The notes: generated from the letters alone by a model not told the origin. 64,000 nt of DNA from Fimbriimonadia bacterium (GCA_026129765.1 JAHCHP010000007.1:62001-126000), one strand, 5' to 3'. Positions 16,478 to 26,158 are shown, counted from the stretch's first letter. Numbers and translations: made by a program.

Positions 16478-17935
16478 ATGAGTATGCGAATCAACACAAA
16501 CGTACAGGCGATCAATGCTTTGCGGAATCTGGGAAACACGACTCAGACGATGGGAAGCACCATCGAGCGGTTGGCGTCGGGTCTGCGCGTGAACCGCGCT
16601 TCCGATGACCCTGCGGGACTGATTATCTCAGAGAATCTTCGCTCTTATATCGCCAGTCTACAGCAAGCAATGAGCAATGCGCAAGACGCGACCAATATGA
16701 TCAAAACGGCGGAAGCCGCGCTGGATGAAGTGCATACTGCGCTGCGAACCATGCGTCAATTGACCATTCATGCGGCAAACACCGGCGTCAACGATCAAAC
16801 CGCGCTCCAGGCAGACCAAACCCAAATACGCGCGCTGGTCGATAGCATTAATCGGATTGCGGAACAGACCGCGTTCGGCAACAAAAAACTGTTCGATGGG
16901 ACCTCTGGTATCTCAGCCCAGGTCACAAATACAAATTACTTATCGGGCGCGTTCGTGGGAGGCACATTCGCAGGGCTTGCCACCAGCAGCGGCTACGTCG
17001 ATATGAGTGTGGTGCAGCGAGCCACCCGCGCCACCTTCACGGGAACCCAACTCTATGCGGGCTTGACCGCTCAGGTTAGCGTATCGGGCGCGATTGTGGT
17101 CAACGGTCAAACCATCAACCTCTCCACTTCCGATACCGTTCAAGGCATGCTGGATAAGATCAACGGGCTTTCCAATGTGACAGGTGTCACCGCCGTTTTC
17201 AGCTCAACCACTGGCACCTCAGGAATGGTAAAATTGGTTCATCGCGACTTTGGTTCGAATAATAAAATCGTATTCCACGACATCGCGGGAATCATCGCCG
17301 GAGCAGGAAGCAGCACGAACCAAGCAGGCATCGATGCGGTCGTCAATGTGGAAGCCAACACTGCCTCCGGCATCACAGCGGTCTTAATGACAGGTGGCAG
17401 ATCGATGGGCGATTCAGGCTTGAGGCTCACTGACGCGCATGGCAACGTCTTCATGATGACGGAAGCAGGCAATGCGGCCAATGGGACACTGGACAATGTC
17501 GCGCTGATATCAGCAGGACAACTGCAGTTCCAAGTCGGTCCCAGCGGCGGGCAGTCGGTGCGGTTCTCGCTGTTTGATCTGCACTCTACCCAATTGGGAA
17601 CCACCATTGCTGCCGGTAAGAGTCTTGCCACTATCGATGTGACCCAGCAAAACAGCACGAATGAAGCCTTGGAAGTCATCGATGCAGCCATCCAGCAGAT
17701 TTCGCGCCTGCGAGGCGATATGGGGTCTTTCCAACGCTATGTGCTGGAGAGCAATATCCGCTCTCTCAATGTCGCGAAAGAGAACGTGACCGCCAGCGAG
17801 TCGACCATTCGCGACGCGGACTTCGCCTCCGAAATCACGACCTATACCAAGCAGCAGATCCTGATGCAGTCTGGCATGTCGGTCTTAGCGCAGGCAAACC
17901 AACTGCCACAACAAGTTCTCTCGCTGCTGCGATAG
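16478..17935 (+). CDS. fliC: Flagellin
   Basis: This 485-residue filament protein is secreted by the flagellar type III system, so it has no Sec signal. The N-terminal D0/D1 region is canonical (RINTNVQAINALRNL; ERLASGLRVNRASDDPAGL; NAQDATNMIKTAEAALDEV). The C-terminal D1/D0 region is IRDADFASEITTYTKQQIL, then SVLAQANQLPQQVLSLLR. The central ~240 residues are variable, Thr/Ser/Gly-rich and surface exposed (D2/D3), hence possible glycosylation targets. Transcription is from the sigma-28 promoter upstream, making it a late flagellar gene. No other flagellar gene is nearby. The gene is followed by a hairpin repeat and then by the polysaccharide operon. Confidence 0.97.
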   Translation: MSMRINTNVQAINALRNLGNTTQTMGSTIERLASGLRVNRASDDPAGLIISENLRSYIASLQQAMSNAQDATNMIKTAEAALDEVHTALRTMRQLTIHAANTGVNDQTALQADQTQIRALVDSINRIAEQTAFGNKKLFDGTSGISAQVTNTNYLSGAFVGGTFAGLATSSGYVDMSVVQRATRATFTGTQLYAGLTAQVSVSGAIVVNGQTINLSTSDTVQGMLDKINGLSNVTGVTAVFSSTTGTSGMVKLVHRDFGSNNKIVFHDIAGIIAGAGSSTNQAGIDAVVNVEANTASGITAVLMTGGRSMGDSGLRLTDAHGNVFMMTEAGNAANGTLDNVALISAGQLQFQVGPSGGQSVRFSLFDLHSTQLGTTIAAGKSLATIDVTQQNSTNEALEVIDAAIQQISRLRGDMGSFQRYVLESNIRSLNVAKENVTASESTIRDADFASEITTYTKQQILMQSGMSVLAQANQLPQQVLSLLR

Positions 17936-17947
17936 TGAAGTAAGCAA

Positions 17948-18005
17948 GGTTCCCCTTGCCAAACAGGGGAACCCAATGGAGGGGGTTTTTAGAAAATCCC
18001 CCTCC
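17948..18005 (+). repeat. GGTTCCCC hairpin element, copy 2 (full, two hairpins)
   Basis: The first hairpin (GGTTCCCC / GGGGAACC) is followed by CCAATGGAGGGGG and a second hairpin (GGAGGGGG 17978-17985 / CCCCCTCC 17998-18005) across a T-run and A-run. It lies 12 nt after the flagellin stop and is well formed for termination. Confidence 0.7.
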
Positions 18006-18119
18006 CCTTAGTTTCTGATAAATTTCCCCTTTAACCTCTGCTCCTTGCATTTTCTGCCCTCCTAATGCTGACTGGGTACAATATCTCTTGTAAAATTGGG
18101 AGGGAGCAAGCAAGCGACC

Positions 18120-19229
18120 ATGAGCAAGAAGATACCTTTGTTAGATTTGACGGCGGAAACCGCCGCTTTATGGGAGGAACTGAACGAGGCGATCCAAGGC
18201 GTGCTGCGCGAAGGACGGTTCATTATGGGACCGAACGTGAAAGCGTTCGAAGAGGAGTGCGCGTCTTACTTCGGTGTGAAACATGCCGTCGCGCTCAACT
18301 CAGGAACCGACGCGTTGGTGCTGGGTTTAGCCGCGATGGACATTCAGCCCGGCGACGAAGTCATCACTACCCCCTTCACCTTTTTCGCGACTGCAGAAGC
18401 GATCAGCCATTTCCGAGCCACGCCTGTTTTTGTGGATATTGATCCCGCCAGTTTCAACATGCGCGTTGATCAACTCGCGGAGAGAATTACGCCCAAAACC
18501 AAAGCCATCATCCCTGTCCATCTCTACGGGCAATCGGTCGATATGAACCCGATCTTAGAATTAGCGGATAAGCATGGGCTGAAAGTTTTGGAGGATGTAG
18601 CGCAGGCATTCGGCGCGGACTATCAAGGGCGAAAAGTCGGCGCGTTGGGCGATGCGGGCGCGTTCTCTTTCTTTCCCTCCAAAAACCTGGGCGCGTACGG
18701 CGACGGCGGTATGCTGATAACCAACAATGACTCAATCGCGGACAAAACGCGCATGCTGCGGGTGCATGGCGCGCGCAAGAAATATTTCAATGAAGTGGTC
18801 GGCTGTAACTCTCGACTGGACGAAATTCAAGCGGCGATTTTGCGCGTAAAAATGCGTTATGTCGACCAATGGAACGAAGCGCGCAGGCAGGCTGCTCAGC
18901 GGTATGATCATCTGCTGCAAGCGGTTCCAGAAGTCACCGCGCCTGCCGCGATGCCTTTCGCCACTCATGTCTACCATCAATACACGATTCGAGTGCCCAA
19001 TGGTCAGCGCGACGCAGTTCAAACAGGCTTAAAAGAACACGGCATCGACACCATGGTCTACTACCCAGTTCCCCTGCATAAACTGCCGCTTTACTTGCCC
19101 ATGAATTTGACCATTCTCGAAGCAGAACGCGCGGCGGCGGAAGCGATCAGCCTGCCGATGGGACCTTACCTCTCGCCAGAAGACCAGCAAACGGTTGTTG
19201 CTGCCCTGCGCAAGGTGACTCGTGTATGA
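18120..19229 (+). CDS. DegT/DnrJ/EryC1 family PLP sugar aminotransferase (first of two)
   Basis: This 369-residue PLP enzyme transfers an amino group to a keto-sugar nucleotide. The start ATG at 18120 is preferred over an in-frame TTG at 18096 that overlaps the ribosome site GGGAGGGAG. Family blocks are VALNSGTDALVLGL, PGDEVITTPFTFFATAEA, FVDIDP, VLEDVAQAFGADY and SFFPSKNLGAYGDGG, where K188 is the PLP Schiff-base lysine. It is the first gene of the polysaccharide operon and overlaps the flippase gene by 4 nt (ATGA). Its sugar is unknown; a 3-amino or 4-amino-hexose is typical of such clusters. It is clearly distinct from the second aminotransferase at 31685. Confidence 0.93.
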   Translation: MSKKIPLLDLTAETAALWEELNEAIQGVLREGRFIMGPNVKAFEEECASYFGVKHAVALNSGTDALVLGLAAMDIQPGDEVITTPFTFFATAEAISHFRATPVFVDIDPASFNMRVDQLAERITPKTKAIIPVHLYGQSVDMNPILELADKHGLKVLEDVAQAFGADYQGRKVGALGDAGAFSFFPSKNLGAYGDGGMLITNNDSIADKTRMLRVHGARKKYFNEVVGCNSRLDEIQAAILRVKMRYVDQWNEARRQAAQRYDHLLQAVPEVTAPAAMPFATHVYHQYTIRVPNGQRDAVQTGLKEHGIDTMVYYPVPLHKLPLYLPMNLTILEAERAAAEAISLPMGPYLSPEDQQTVVAALRKVTRV

Positions 19230-20518
19230 GCTTAACCGCCCTGCGGGAACGGCTTTTTCCTTCTAAGGGTTTCCGGCGGCACGTCACCTTGATCGCCAGC
19301 GGCTCCGCATTGGGGCAGGCGCTGACTTTCTTGGCGACTCCGCTCTTAACGCGCCTCTATGACCCCGAGGCTTTTGGTATATTTGGTCTGCTGACCACCT
19401 TCAACGTCATCGCGACGGTTGCCGTCACGCTCCGGTTGGAGGTAGGCATTGTCGGCGCTGCCAGCGATGAAGATGCCGCGCAACTGACCCGGCTGGCGTT
19501 CATCGCGTCCCTCGCGCTTGCGCCGGTATTAGCTGCGATAATGGGTGGTTTGATTTATTGGGGATGGTTCGGTTTCGGTCATATGCCTTGGCTGGCGGTC
19601 CCGATGGTATTCATCGGTCTGATGTCTTTTTCCAGCAATGCCATTATCCGATGCTGGCTGCTTCGTCAACAGGCATATACTGACATTGCAAAAGTGCCAC
19701 CCATCCAAAACCTCATGAGGCTCATCGCGCAATCGCTGTTGGGCTTTTGGAAAATGGGCTGGATGGGACTGGCAATCGGCGAAATCATCGGCTACTTTGG
19801 GGGCATGCGAATGATGATGAAAAAAGGGCTGCCATCCTTGCGCGCCACCCTGCTCAACGCGCCCGCCTCCTCGTTAAAGGCGCAGTTCCTTCGCTTTAAG
19901 AACTACCCGCTTTATACCCTGCCCTCTTCCCTGTTGGATACGTTTTCTGCCAACCTGCCCGTTCCCTTACTGCTGTCGCTATATGGTCCTGGTGTTGCAG
20001 GTCAATTCGTGCTGGCGCAACGAGTGCTGGCGCGTCCGCTCTCACTCATTTCCAACAGCGTCTCCGATGTATTCTACACGCAGGTATCCAAACAGGCGCA
20101 AAACAACCCTGAAGCAACCCTTCCCTTGTTCTTAAAAACCGTGAAAGGGCTGTTGCTTGCCACCCTGCTGCCGATGTTGGCGATTGTTTGGTTTATGCCC
20201 ACGCTCTTCGCGACTCTGTTCGGAGCCGAATGGCGTCAATCGGGCGAACTGGCTGCCGCCTCTGCCGCATGGTTCGTCGCGCAGTCGGTGGTGAGTCCCG
20301 TCAGTGTCGTTGTCTTCGTCGCAAACAAGCAATACCTGAAGTTGGGTTACGACTTCGTGAGTTTGATCTTGACGCTCACCGCGTTCTGGATTGGGAGGTC
20401 GCAGCAGTTAAACGCCGTACAAACGATTGGGCTGTTGAGCGGGGGGAAACTGATTTCCTATTGCATCTATTTTGGGATTCTGCTCTATATCACCCGGCGG
20501 CTCGCGAGGGGAGGATAA
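19226..20518 (+). CDS. Wzx-type lipopolysaccharide/oligosaccharide flippase
   Basis: This 430-residue integral membrane protein has about 12 hydrophobic segments and the polysaccharide-transport (MOP superfamily) start: HVTLIASGSALGQALTFLATPLLTRLYDPEAFG. Wzx flippases move undecaprenyl-diphosphate-linked repeat units across the inner membrane. A mid-protein FVLAQRVLARPLSLISNSVSDVF block matches the family pattern. It overlaps the preceding aminotransferase by ATGA and precedes the asparagine synthase-like gene by 6 nt. Together with the polymerase at 22447 it points to a Wzx/Wzy-dependent pathway. Confidence 0.9.
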   Translation: MSLTALRERLFPSKGFRRHVTLIASGSALGQALTFLATPLLTRLYDPEAFGIFGLLTTFNVIATVAVTLRLEVGIVGAASDEDAAQLTRLAFIASLALAPVLAAIMGGLIYWGWFGFGHMPWLAVPMVFIGLMSFSSNAIIRCWLLRQQAYTDIAKVPPIQNLMRLIAQSLLGFWKMGWMGLAIGEIIGYFGGMRMMMKKGLPSLRATLLNAPASSLKAQFLRFKNYPLYTLPSSLLDTFSANLPVPLLLSLYGPGVAGQFVLAQRVLARPLSLISNSVSDVFYTQVSKQAQNNPEATLPLFLKTVKGLLLATLLPMLAIVWFMPTLFATLFGAEWRQSGELAAASAAWFVAQSVVSPVSVVVFVANKQYLKLGYDFVSLILTLTAFWIGRSQQLNAVQTIGLLSGGKLISYCIYFGILLYITRRLARGG

Positions 20519-20524
20519 CACGCG

Positions 20525-22450
20525 ATGTGTGGAATTGCGGGATGTCTCTATACCGAACCCAGAAAGTTGGTTGCAGTCGACTTACATCGGGTTCTGAACC
20601 AACTGGAACATCGCGGACCCGATGCGAAAGGCGTTCTCTATTTCCAACGGGACAGCGCATTCGCCTTCACCCAGCCTGATGAGGATCGAGTGGCTCAGGG
20701 CGCGCTGCTTCATCGTCGCCTCTCGATTCTTGACCTCTCAGAACAAGGTTGGCAGCCCATGAGCAGTCCAGACGGGCGACACCACTTGGTGTTCAATGGC
20801 GAAATCTACAACTATCTGGAACTAAAACCAGAACTGGAAGCGGCAGGCTTTAGGTTTCACTCGCAAGCCGACTCGGAAGTGCTGCTCTACCTGCTCATGC
20901 GGGATGGCATTGACTGCTTGACCCGATTAGTGGGTATGTTCGCATTCGCCTATCTTGATTTAGACATGCAGACTCTCACACTGGCGCGCGACCCCTTCGG
21001 CATCAAACCGCTCTACTATACGCGCCTTTCGGGAGGCTTGGCGTTCGCCTCTGAAATCACACCGCTGCTGGAGTTTCCGGGCGTGAGCCGACGCGCCAAC
21101 CCCCAGCGGGTTTATGATTACCTGCTCTTTGGCTTGACCGATCATGGCGATCAAACGATGTTTGCGGATATCGCGCAAATGCCTGCCGCTCATTATACGC
21201 GGATCGACCTGCGCCAACCCGACCGGATAGAACCTCAGCGCTATTGGCGCATCGACTTACAGCAGAAAACCAACCTCTCTTACGAGCAATCTGTCGAGCA
21301 ACTGCGCGCGCTCTTCCTGGAAAGTGTCGGACTACACTTGCGGAGCGATGTTCCGGTCGGCGCGGCGCTCTCTGGGGGGATCGACTCCTCGGCGATTGTG
21401 GGCTGCATCCGCCACCTTAATCCAAACCAAGAGATACACACCTTCAGCTATATTGCCGAGGGCGAAAAGATCAATGAGGAGCGATGGGTCGATCAAGCAG
21501 TTCAGGCGACGGGCGCGACTGCGCATAAAATCGGCACCAATCATGAGGAGGTCGTTCGCGACTTGCGCGCCTTGATTCGCGTTCAGGGCGAACCCTTTGG
21601 CAGCACCAGTATCTATGCGCAGCATCGCGTATTCGCTCTGGCAAAACAAAAAAGGATTAAGGTCATGCTGGATGGTCAAGGGGGCGACGAACTGCTGGCA
21701 GGCTATCATTACTATATCGGCGCGAGGGTAGCAACCATGTTGGCGCGTGGACAGTTCCTGCGCGCCCATGCCTTTGCCAAAACCGCGTCTCAGCGTTGGG
21801 AAACAACCCCCAAGCACCTGCTCTATGTGGCGGGCAGTTTGTTGATTTCTCCAGAGTGGCAAGCGATGTTCCGTAAGGCAATTGGTAAGCCGCTTGCTCC
21901 CGCTTGGCTGAATACCGCTTGGTTCGAATCGCAAAACGTTCGCATGCTGCCCTTGCCCGCCTCGCAACCCAACCGTGATAAGGTTCGAAGCGCGCTTTGG
22001 AGCAGCATTACCCACATCAGCCTGCCCCATTTACTGCGCTATGAAGATCGAAATTCTATGGCTTTCTCCATCGAGAGCCGCGTGCCTTTTCTTACGATTC
22101 CTTTGGCTGAGTTTCTGTTCTCCCTGCCAGAAGAATATCTCGTCAGTGAAGAGGGGCTCTCCAAGCGCGTATTTCGTGAGGCGATGCGGGGGTTGGCTCC
22201 AGACACAATTCTTGACCGGCGCGATAAGATTGGTTTCGCGACTCCAGAAAAATCATGGATGAACCTGCTGCGCCCTTGGATTGAAGGGCTGTTCGATGAA
22301 TTGAAAGGCGCGCCCTTCCCCGCGCTGAAACTGGCAGAGGCAAAACAGGCACTGGAGCAAAGCCTCAGTTCGAACACGCTGGGATGGTATGTTTGGCGAT
22401 GGATTAACCTCATACAATGGACACACGAATTCGGCATCACTTACGAATGA
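20525..22450 (+). CDS. asnB: AsnB-like glutamine-dependent amidotransferase
   Basis: This 641-residue enzyme has an N-terminal Ntn glutaminase beginning MCGIAGCLY (Cys2 nucleophile), with LEHRGPDAKG and VFNGEIYNYLEL. A synthetase domain carries the pyrophosphate loop SGGIDSS (about 282-288) and DGQGGDELLAGYHYY. It makes an amide from a carboxylate, glutamine and ATP. Lying inside a surface-polysaccharide operon, it more likely amidates a uronic-acid carboxyl, as proposed for O-antigen amidotransferases of the WbpS type, than makes free asparagine. That is inference; both activities share this sequence. It overlaps the polymerase gene by ATGA. Confidence 0.9.
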   Translation: MCGIAGCLYTEPRKLVAVDLHRVLNQLEHRGPDAKGVLYFQRDSAFAFTQPDEDRVAQGALLHRRLSILDLSEQGWQPMSSPDGRHHLVFNGEIYNYLELKPELEAAGFRFHSQADSEVLLYLLMRDGIDCLTRLVGMFAFAYLDLDMQTLTLARDPFGIKPLYYTRLSGGLAFASEITPLLEFPGVSRRANPQRVYDYLLFGLTDHGDQTMFADIAQMPAAHYTRIDLRQPDRIEPQRYWRIDLQQKTNLSYEQSVEQLRALFLESVGLHLRSDVPVGAALSGGIDSSAIVGCIRHLNPNQEIHTFSYIAEGEKINEERWVDQAVQATGATAHKIGTNHEEVVRDLRALIRVQGEPFGSTSIYAQHRVFALAKQKRIKVMLDGQGGDELLAGYHYYIGARVATMLARGQFLRAHAFAKTASQRWETTPKHLLYVAGSLLISPEWQAMFRKAIGKPLAPAWLNTAWFESQNVRMLPLPASQPNRDKVRSALWSSITHISLPHLLRYEDRNSMAFSIESRVPFLTIPLAEFLFSLPEEYLVSEEGLSKRVFREAMRGLAPDTILDRRDKIGFATPEKSWMNLLRPWIEGLFDELKGAPFPALKLAEAKQALEQSLSSNTLGWYVWRWINLIQWTHEFGITYE

Positions 22451-23829
22451 GACGAGCGAATCTCGGGGGCTTGTTTAAGAACCCGATGAGGTTCTGGGTC
22501 GCATGGGGCGCGGCGGTCTATTTCGCTGCGCTTTGGATGGTCTATGCGTTTTATATCAGCCCCTCGTTCGAAACAATGGGCTATCTCTATTTCGCGCCCG
22601 ACGCGCCCACCACGCTTTTCTTGTTCTTGTTGGCGTGCCTGCCAGTGGCATGGTTACCGCTCCAACTCAAAAAGCCCTCCACAACCGCGGTCTGGCTGCT
22701 ATATCTCTTGGTCTATATGCCTGTCATCAGCGTGCCGGTATTCCGCAAAGCGAGTGAACCCGAAATATTGGCAAGTTTTAATCTCACGTTGCTGTTCGCC
22801 TTTTACTTGTTGGGGCAAGTCCATCGGCTGCCTGCCTTGAAACTAAGACCGCTCGCGCTGCCCCCCGCGCTCTTTTGGGCGGGTCTGCTCGCCTTTAGCG
22901 GGCTGGTGGGAATCGCGTTGATTGGCGCGTTCGGCTTCACCTTGAACCTCCCCTCCCTGCTGGATGTATATGGTGTCCGGGAACAGTTCTCAATGAGTTT
23001 AGCAGAGGCAGGCTCACGTTTATCTTACTTGATTCGCTGGCAGATGCATGTGATCAACCCGCTGCTGATGGCGTTCGGTTTCCTGCGCCGTCAATATCTC
23101 CTATTAGCATTTGGCGTTGTTTTCCAACTCTACATCTTTGCGATTACCGGCTTCAAAACTTGTCTCTTCTTCATCCCGTTGACCCTGATGATGGCATGGC
23201 TCATCCAACGCTATGCGCGTTCGTTCGCGCTCGCGCTGATACTCAGCATCATGGCAGCGGGAACCTTTTCGCTGGGACTGGATATCCTCACCGGCACAAA
23301 TCTTCCCTCTTCGTTGGTGCTACGACGCTTCATTTTGACGCCGGGACTGCTGACTGGCTACTATGTCGACTTCTTCACCGAAAACCCAAAAACATCCATG
23401 GCTGGCTCCATCGTCAACCCATTCACAGAAAATGTTTACGGTGTAACTAACCCAGAGATTATCGGAAACGCCTATTTCCCACCCCCTGCGCCTTATGCCA
23501 ATGCCAATCTTTTCGCAAGTGGATTCGCCGATTTCGGTTATGCGGGCGTGCTTTTAGTGACGATTGCCTGGTGCGGTTTCCTCTGGCTGTACGACAGTAT
23601 TGCTCAAAAACGCGATTTGCGTTTGATGTCCGCGTTCCTTGCGCCTCCTGCGGTAGTGCTGGTCAATTCCGATTTGATTACAAGCCTGTTAGGACATGGA
23701 ATCGCCCTCACCTTGGCAGTGGCGGTCTTTCTTCCTGTTGCCAATTCCCTCACGCGCCGTTCCTCCCCTCAACCTCATCCTAAAGAAATGGCTTCCCAGC
23801 AACGCAGGCTGAGAGGGAGGGCATGGTGA
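22447..23829 (+). CDS. Wzy-like O-antigen/oligosaccharide repeat-unit polymerase
   Basis: This 460-residue integral membrane protein has about 11-12 hydrophobic segments and no recognisable soluble domain. The start at 22447 (ATGA overlapping the amidotransferase stop) is preferred over 22417. A large hydrophilic loop in the C-terminal half (about 300-365; ENPKTSMAGSIVNPFTENVYGVTNPEIIG) fits the periplasmic loop of Wzy polymerases. The family is poorly conserved in sequence, so the call rests on topology plus position between Wzx and glycosyltransferases. It overlaps the first GT4 gene by 7 nt. Confidence 0.8.
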   Translation: MRRANLGGLFKNPMRFWVAWGAAVYFAALWMVYAFYISPSFETMGYLYFAPDAPTTLFLFLLACLPVAWLPLQLKKPSTTAVWLLYLLVYMPVISVPVFRKASEPEILASFNLTLLFAFYLLGQVHRLPALKLRPLALPPALFWAGLLAFSGLVGIALIGAFGFTLNLPSLLDVYGVREQFSMSLAEAGSRLSYLIRWQMHVINPLLMAFGFLRRQYLLLAFGVVFQLYIFAITGFKTCLFFIPLTLMMAWLIQRYARSFALALILSIMAAGTFSLGLDILTGTNLPSSLVLRRFILTPGLLTGYYVDFFTENPKTSMAGSIVNPFTENVYGVTNPEIIGNAYFPPPAPYANANLFASGFADFGYAGVLLVTIAWCGFLWLYDSIAQKRDLRLMSAFLAPPAVVLVNSDLITSLLGHGIALTLAVAVFLPVANSLTRRSSPQPHPKEMASQQRRLRGRAW

Positions 23830-24959
23830 GCGGAAAGATGTCCAAAATCGCGCACCTGACCAGTGTTCATCGTTCTGATGACATGCGAATCTGGCGCAAA
23901 GAGTGCCAGACCTTGGCAGCCGCCGGCTACGAAACGCTGTTGATCGCGCCCGCCGCTCAAGATGAGATGGCAGGAGGCGTTCAGATTCGAGCATTGCCTT
24001 CGGCGAATGGCGGCGCGGATCGTATGCGGCATCGCTTGACGAAAACGAATTGGCAGTTGTTGCGCCTGGCGCGAAAAGAGCGGTGCGCGCTCTATCACCT
24101 GCATGACCCGGAGCTGATTCCTATCGGGCTTTTGCTCAAGTTGAGCGGCTATCGTGTCGTTTATGATGTGCATGAAGATTATCCCAAACAGATTCATGAT
24201 TTGAAGCAGCTTCCACTCTGGATTCGCGAGGTGATGTCGCGTTTGGCGCGCGCGATAGAGCGATGGGGTGCGCGCTGCTTCGACGGCATCATCACCGCCA
24301 CACCTGCCATTGCCCGAAACTTTCCTTTGGGAAAAACAACGGTTGTGCAGAATTTCCCGTTGCTTCATGAGCTGCAATCGCCCTCGTCTATTCCATTTGA
24401 GCAACGCCCTCCCTGGATCGCTTATGTGGGCGGCATATCCAAGATTCGCGGCATCGAACAGGTTGTGCAAGCGATGGGAAGGCTCAAAGCAAACTTAGAC
24501 ACGCGGCTCAAGCTGGCAGGCGAGTACAGCCCCCCACATTTGCGGGATACGCTTCAAACATTGCCCGGATGGCATCGTATCGATGTGTTAGGCTGGCAGT
24601 CCCGCGAAGAGGTGAAATCGCTTTTCAGCCATTCGCGAGCAGGTATCGTGACCTTTCATCCTGAACAAAACCACTTGGAAGCACAGCCCAATAAACTGTT
24701 CGAATATATGTCGGCAGGCATACCGGTCATCGCCTCCGATTTTCCGCTTTGGCGCGAAATTGTGGACGGCAATCAATGCGGTTTACTGGTCGACCCGTTG
24801 AATCCAGAGACCGTCGCGGATGCCATCGATTGGGTGATGAACCACCCGTCCGAAGCGCAGCACATGGGAGAAAACGGGCGAAAAGCGGTTCAAGAGAGGT
24901 ATAATTGGGAAAGGGAATCGGCACAGTTGTTGGAATTCTACCGGTCCATCTTAAAATGA
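23823..24959 (+). CDS. GT4-family glycosyltransferase, tandem paralogue A
   Basis: This 378-residue cytoplasmic GT-B enzyme has the acceptor half starting KIAHLTSVHRSDDMRIWRKE and the signature YHLHDPELIPIGLLLK. The donor half has IAYVGGISKIRGIEQVVQ and the sugar-nucleotide block HLEAQPNKLFEYMSAGIPV, with the E-x7-E-type motif shortened. It ends with NGRKAVQERYNWERESAQLL. It is strongly similar block by block to the next gene, so the two arose by tandem duplication. It overlaps the polymerase gene by 7 nt and the next gene by ATGA. Confidence 0.93.
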   Translation: MVSGKMSKIAHLTSVHRSDDMRIWRKECQTLAAAGYETLLIAPAAQDEMAGGVQIRALPSANGGADRMRHRLTKTNWQLLRLARKERCALYHLHDPELIPIGLLLKLSGYRVVYDVHEDYPKQIHDLKQLPLWIREVMSRLARAIERWGARCFDGIITATPAIARNFPLGKTTVVQNFPLLHELQSPSSIPFEQRPPWIAYVGGISKIRGIEQVVQAMGRLKANLDTRLKLAGEYSPPHLRDTLQTLPGWHRIDVLGWQSREEVKSLFSHSRAGIVTFHPEQNHLEAQPNKLFEYMSAGIPVIASDFPLWREIVDGNQCGLLVDPLNPETVADAIDWVMNHPSEAQHMGENGRKAVQERYNWERESAQLLEFYRSILK

Positions 24960-26158
24960 GCAAAGTCGTCTTGGAGGATAAACAGGCATTGGAAGCGCAA
25001 TCCGCAGGTCCATCAGAGAACCCATCGCGTATTGCGGACATGCCCCGCGTGACCCATTTGACCTCGGTTCATCTCGCAGACGATGCGCGAATCTTCGAAA
25101 AAGAGTGTCTCTCCTTGGCGAAAGCCGGCTATCAAGTCTCCTATGTTGTCCCCGATGCGCCCGTCGATTTTGGCAATCAAGTCAATATCCGAACGATCCC
25201 CAGTGTGGCAGGACGAAGACAGCGTTTCTTGCATGCCATCCGAGCGATCTACCGCGCTGCTCTTCAGGAAAATGCGGACCTCTACCACTTCCATGACCCT
25301 GAGCTGATCCCCGTCGGTTTAATGTTGGCGCTGCGCGGAAAAATCGTTATATACGACGCGCATGAAGACCTGCCCAAACAAGTCATGGGTAAAGAATGGA
25401 TCCCCATACGGCTTAGGCGTGTAGTCGCTTGGGGGGCTCAGATCATGGAGTCGATTGGCGCGCGATTCTTTGAAGGCATTGTCGCCGCCACGCCCACCAT
25501 TGCCAAACGCTTTCCCCCCGAAAAGACCATTATCGCCCAAAATTTTCCGCTTCCTCAAAATCTCATTCGTGAAACTGCTCTGCCCTATGCGGCGCGCCCG
25601 TCTCACGTGGTTTATGTGGGAGGTTTAGCGCAGGTAAGAGGTTTGTTTGAGATGACGCGCGCAATGGAAAAACTGCCGGATGTTCGTTTGCTTTTGGCGG
25701 GCATGTTCAGTCCGCCCTCGCTCCAAAGGGAGGTTGAGCGTCTGCCCGGTTGGCAGCGCGTACAGTTTTTGGGATGGCAGTCGCGGGACCAGATCGCCTC
25801 GCTGTTGGGGCAGGCGCGGGTCGGGTTGGTCACACTGCGTCCATTAGCCAACTATTTGGATGCCTATCCTGTGAAAATGTTCGAGTATATGGCGGCGGGT
25901 ATCCCAGTGGTCGCTTCGGACTTTCCGCTTTGGCGCGATATTGTGGAAGAGGCTGGATGCGGTCTGTTAGTTGACCCTTTGAACCCTGACGCGATTGCAG
26001 AAGCCATCCAATGGTTAATGGCTCATCCTGAAGAAGCCGAAGCGATGGGCGAAAGCGGGCGCAAAGCGGCATTAGAAAAATACCACTGGGATGCGGAAGC
26101 CAAGAAACTGCTGGCGCTTTATGCGCGTCTGCTCCCTTTGAAAGGAGACGAGCGATGA
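24956..26158 (+). CDS. GT4-family glycosyltransferase, tandem paralogue B
   Basis: The start at 24956 (ATGA overlap) is preferred over 24905. The 400-residue product has an extra N-terminal ~27 residues before the core RVTHLTSVHLADDARIFEKE. Blocks parallel paralogue A: YHFHDPELIPVGLMLAL, YDAHEDLPKQV, VVYVGGLAQVRGL, FLGWQSRDQIASLLG, YPVKMFEYMAAGIPVVASDFPLW. It ends in YHWDAEAKKLLALY. It presumably adds a different sugar or linkage from A. It is coupled to wecB by ATGA. Confidence 0.93.
   Translation: MSKVVLEDKQALEAQSAGPSENPSRIADMPRVTHLTSVHLADDARIFEKECLSLAKAGYQVSYVVPDAPVDFGNQVNIRTIPSVAGRRQRFLHAIRAIYRAALQENADLYHFHDPELIPVGLMLALRGKIVIYDAHEDLPKQVMGKEWIPIRLRRVVAWGAQIMESIGARFFEGIVAATPTIAKRFPPEKTIIAQNFPLPQNLIRETALPYAARPSHVVYVGGLAQVRGLFEMTRAMEKLPDVRLLLAGMFSPPSLQREVERLPGWQRVQFLGWQSRDQIASLLGQARVGLVTLRPLANYLDAYPVKMFEYMAAGIPVVASDFPLWRDIVEEAGCGLLVDPLNPDAIAEAIQWLMAHPEEAEAMGESGRKAALEKYHWDAEAKKLLALYARLLPLKGDER

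Noticed and set aside
21332-22030. 232-codon minus-strand frame opposite the amidotransferase
   Set aside because: Antisense shadow inside a conserved coding region; no ribosome site or domain.
23775-24470. 231-codon minus-strand frame across the Wzy/GT4 junction
   Set aside because: Covers two well-supported genes on the other strand; composition is that of a shadow.
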